A stretch of 64,000 nt of DNA, taken from positions 4,154,001 through 4,218,000 of the forward strand of contig NC_081334.1 of assembly GCF_022539665.2 (NCBI RefSeq), written 5' to 3'. This DNA is from Daphnia carinata. Its lineage: Eukaryota > Arthropoda > Branchiopoda > Diplostraca > Daphniidae. Made by a program: the position numbers and the translations under genes. A model generated the notes under the pieces. That model worked only from the letters and a program-made list of their open reading frames with translations, was not told where the DNA came from and searched no databases. The stretch's first letter is position 1; each line of letters starts with the position of its first letter. This document shows positions 60,495 to 64,000 of this stretch, piece after piece.

Positions 60495-63420
60495 CTAGAA
60501 AAGAAAAAAAAAAAAAAAAGGAGGGAACCACCAGGATCTAATTAAACGTATTGATCCAGGTAATAGGCATGAAAAAAAAAAAAAAAAAAAAACAAACAAG
60601 AGTGTACTGTGTGCTAGAGGCACTTGAAATATAGCGCCGCAAAGACTTTTAGGCATCTTAGAAAAAAACAAAAACACGTAAAGAAAGACGATCGATACAC
60701 TGGACTTGCAGCATTCTTACAGTCTATTTGTGCGTACGGAAAATAATGCAAGGCCGTGTTATAACTTGCGTAATGTCACGCCCGTGTCACCAACGGTAAG
60801 AGAAATATAAAGGGGGGGGGCAAGGAATCCCTCCTTTATATACCGATCAATTTTCATGAAAAAAAAAATAATATGAATAATGCAAAGGCCAGGGTTATTT
60901 CAAAAAGAAAGAAAATGGATCAGAACGTTTTGATGGACAGGAATCGAATATCGAGGCAGTCAAGCCATTTCAAAAAAAAAAAAAAAAAAAAAAAAAAAAT
61001 TACGAATCCCGAATGATATCGGGAGTTGAAAAGGAACATCTTTTTTTTTTTTTTTTGAATCAAGGCCCCACACACTTCGGCACAGCCTACGCAGATTAAT
61101 GGAGCCTAAGGTGCTCTATAACAATCCTAAATCCATATGTTATGTTGCGTGCGTAAAAAAAAAAAAAAAGAAAAAAGAGAGGCGGGGGGTTCAGATACAT
61201 AAAGAAGAGATGATTATCCAATAACTCTTCAGCGCACAAATACAACGGGGGCCCCGCGCGGAACGTCTCCCCGGAATGAAAACGATTTCATTTTCACTGG
61301 AGTTGCGCCATCCACTGCCGCATTCAATTCAAAAAGGTAAAAATTTAGGCGAGTGAAACATTTTTTTTTTTTTTTTTTTTTTTCGCTTTCACGCAGAGTT
61401 TGAAAGAGGTTGAAAGATGTTTGGGTGTTAGTCCGACTATTTGCCAGGAACGAGTTCAACATCTTTTCTTTTGGAAAATGTTCAGTTGAGAAGATGCAAA
61501 TGAGCAAGACGAGAGAAAATAAAAAGATCTTTTTTTTTCTTCTTCTTCTTCTTAAATTAAAGGGGCGGAATAGGATAACTAGGTAAAATGTGAACGAGCT
61601 GAAATTGAATGACACAGTTGCAGCAAAAATTGGTTTTGTGTTAGCTGAATATTCGATGCGCAGCGCACGTAAAGAAAAGCGAATGTCTATATTTAAAATA
61701 AAATCAAAAAAAAAAAGGGGGGGGGGAACGAAATGATTATCTACTACGGAAATAAAAGGCTTGGAGCTGGGCTGTTATACTGTGTAGATAATGATGTGTG
61801 TAAGAGTAGCGGGTTACCGAACAAGTCCCTCAACATCGCACCCCCCCCCCCCACCCTTTTTGCGTGTATAACGATCGGCTATAAGGCCTGAAGCAAAATG
61901 TATTCAAATTGAATGCGAATTCAGTTTGTTTTAAAAAAAAACCCCACTTTCGATGCGATGTGAAGGGCACCGCAGACTTTCTTCAACATGTTTAACAATA
62001 ACGAAATTGATTTCTTTGCTTTTGTCGGTTGGTTGTCGTAATCGCGGTTAGATTAGCATATTTTTGCTTTTCATATTGAAATCCAATCTGACGGACTCGA
62101 CTGTCCCCTCCCCCCCCTCCGCTTTTTTTTTTGGGGGGGGGGGGGTACTCATTCGCTACATCACAAGGCCCATGACAATTGGCGAAAGGAAGAAAAGATT
62201 TGCTTCTTTTGTCCGTGTGCGCAGTAAGGCTTATGGCGTCTGATGTACGAGAGCGAGTCGAAATGAGAAACAGATCTACAATACAGACAAGAAAGAAAAC
62301 AAGGCATTGAGGATTTCGCTGACTTGGCCAACCCATTTCCCCCAAAAAGAAAAGCAAAAACAAACAAAAGAAACAAGATAGGAGAAGCAAAAAAAAAAAA
62401 AAAAAACTAAATAAATAACAAAAAATTGTCATTATTTTTGCAAATCTGATATGGTTGATGTACTACATTTCTTTCGATTAGTTCTAATAAGAGCCGCATC
62501 ATATCTCAAAAGCCGCAGTCTGGAAAACATGAGCGCTGGTACGGACGTGATTCGATCCATCATTCAAAAATGCGCGCCAAATTCGAACGCAATCATCTCC
62601 GTTATACCCCACAAAGTTTTCAGCTAAATGATTCTTACACAATGTACCAACGGGGATAATGCATTGCTCTCCTTATCGAATTAAAAAAAAAAAAAAAAAA
62701 AAAAGATCTTATCCAATATATAGCGCAGACAAAAGACACACCCCCTATCCCTCCTGCGACCGGAAGAGGGCGATAAAAAGAAAAACAACAAAAAAAGATG
62801 TACACACACACACACGCACAAAACCGTAGGCGAGTAAACAAAAGTTTTTACGACACGAGAAGAAAGAGGGGGGGAACGGTCAGCACCGGGACACGAAGGA
62901 GGATCAATCACGTGACCGCAGTATCTCCTGGCACGAATCAGACAGAGAGAGAGAGAGATAAGGGGGACGAGAAGGAGGTCATGCGGAAAGGACGACACTA
63001 TTTCTTTGACAATATTTTTCTTTTCTTTTTACCGTAAAAAAAAAAAAAGAGCCGCACAGCTGGACAAGAAGAAAAAAAAATATATATAATAAATCTTGAA
63101 AAGAGAAAAAAAAAAATATATAACTTTGAGGTCTATTTTATAGATATAAAGATTGGATTTATCGTCGAGTAATTGCTGGAGCAGCTCGCACATCAACTCT
63201 GCATCTCTCTTTCTTTTCTTTTTGGCTTTCGTCTAGATTGGACAACAAAAACAGAAACTGGATAAGCGACTTCTTTTCATGTCCAGCGTCATGTCCAATC
63301 GTCTTCACGTAATAAGAAGGGACAGCCCGAAAATCAAAACAAAGTTAGTTGAACTACGCGATTACATGGCGACACAAATCGTTTCTGCATTTATCGCATT
63401 CGCTTTGCGGATAAGCGCGA

Positions 63421-63447
63421 CAACAACAACAACAACAACAACAACGA
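63421..63447. repeat. (CAA)n trinucleotide run
   Basis: About nine CAA units. A similar CAA run, followed by ATA units, lies at about 56197-56232. Confidence 0.9.
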
Positions 63448-64000
63448 CACGAAAAAATCAATGGCAGAAAAATGCTGCGACGCGCGGAATTTCGAGTGAA
63501 TATTTCGTTAGTTATATGGAGCTCGCGTACAACAGACGTCATTGATCGTTCTAAAGATGCGTCGGCAAGGAATTTGCATTGCTGAACATTAGCATACGGC
63601 AAGACGGCGAGTGCGCCAATACGCGTCACGCTAGATGACGGCATTCACTCATGTGCAATGTTGATATCCAGCCATGCGATTAACGTTTTCGCTGTGTTTG
63701 TAGTACGTCTCTCCCAACTATAGATTTTGCATACCTAACGAGACGTTGGGCTCTGTAATCTAACGCTTGGTTGCTAAACTGACCAGCAGATGTCTCCGTT
63801 TGTCAGGGCGCCAAATTCAAAAGTGAAATGGGGCAAAGGAAGTGAGGGTGTCGGCCGCACGTCAAAATGCCTTGAAAATCAACAAATCAAATCATGTTTT
63901 TATTAAACCCCCGACATTCAAGAAATAATTAACAAATCAATTTGCGCAAGGCGTGCATTAGCAATTGAAGTAACGGCACTTGACAAATCCGCAGACAGCG

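Larger units (their letters stand above)
58498..64000. other. Upstream region of the Dscam-like gene, low complexity
   Basis: About 5.5 kb with dense A/T runs and CA/TG microsatellites. It should contain the promoter and 5'UTR exons of the Dscam-like gene. One well-bordered exon candidate is listed separately. No complete gene, tRNA or mobile element is recognised. A CAA run (63421-63447) lies in a short ORF near the right end that has no support. Confidence 0.45.

Noticed and set aside
63279-63545. Plus-strand ORF with a Thr run
   Set aside because: The Thr run is simply the CAA/ACA repeat; the rest has no recognisable features.

Overview
The window is animal nuclear DNA, with intron-rich genes, many introns of about 60-75 nt, and long homopolymer and dinucleotide runs. 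The gene set (KIF21-type kinesin, HSDL2, adiponectin receptor, Dscam-like receptor, an animal xylose isomerase and a tandem family of secreted serine-protease homologs) points to an arthropod, most likely a branchiopod crustacean such as Daphnia. The species is an inference. Gene models were assembled by hand from GT-AG (once GC-AG) splice sites with reading phase checked at every junction.

Layout. 182-9892 (-): complete KIF21/kinesin-4 gene, 18 coding exons, about 1609 aa. 11511-13187 (-): HSDL2, 7 exons, 417 aa, ending in a peroxisomal SKL. 13884-15252 (-): adiponectin receptor, 4 exons, 383 aa. 15253-20700: gene-poor, with decayed protease fragments near its right end. 20701-33323 (+): one pseudogene and seven intact genes of a chymotrypsin-fold family in which every intact member has lost the catalytic His and Ser. 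33741-35773 (-): xylose isomerase, 10 exons, 437 aa. 39994-43469 (-): multi-CUB transmembrane protein, 4 exons, 849 aa. 44677-58497 (-): Dscam-type receptor, 21 exons, 2044 aa. 58498-64000: low-complexity upstream DNA with a possible further exon.

The protease-homolog array is the most unusual part. All seven intact genes keep the signal peptide, the fold and three disulfides. In each, His57 is Ser, Ala or Asn, Ser195 is Glu, Asp or Gln, and Gly193 is an aromatic residue. The shared signature C-x-[YF]-D-[EDQ]-G-S-P-L replaces the usual G-D-S-G-G-P. This looks like a family kept for a non-proteolytic job.

The other genes are unrelated housekeeping or neuronal genes and there is no sign of co-regulation among them. 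All lie on the minus strand; the protease-homolog array is the only plus-strand block and converges on xylose isomerase.
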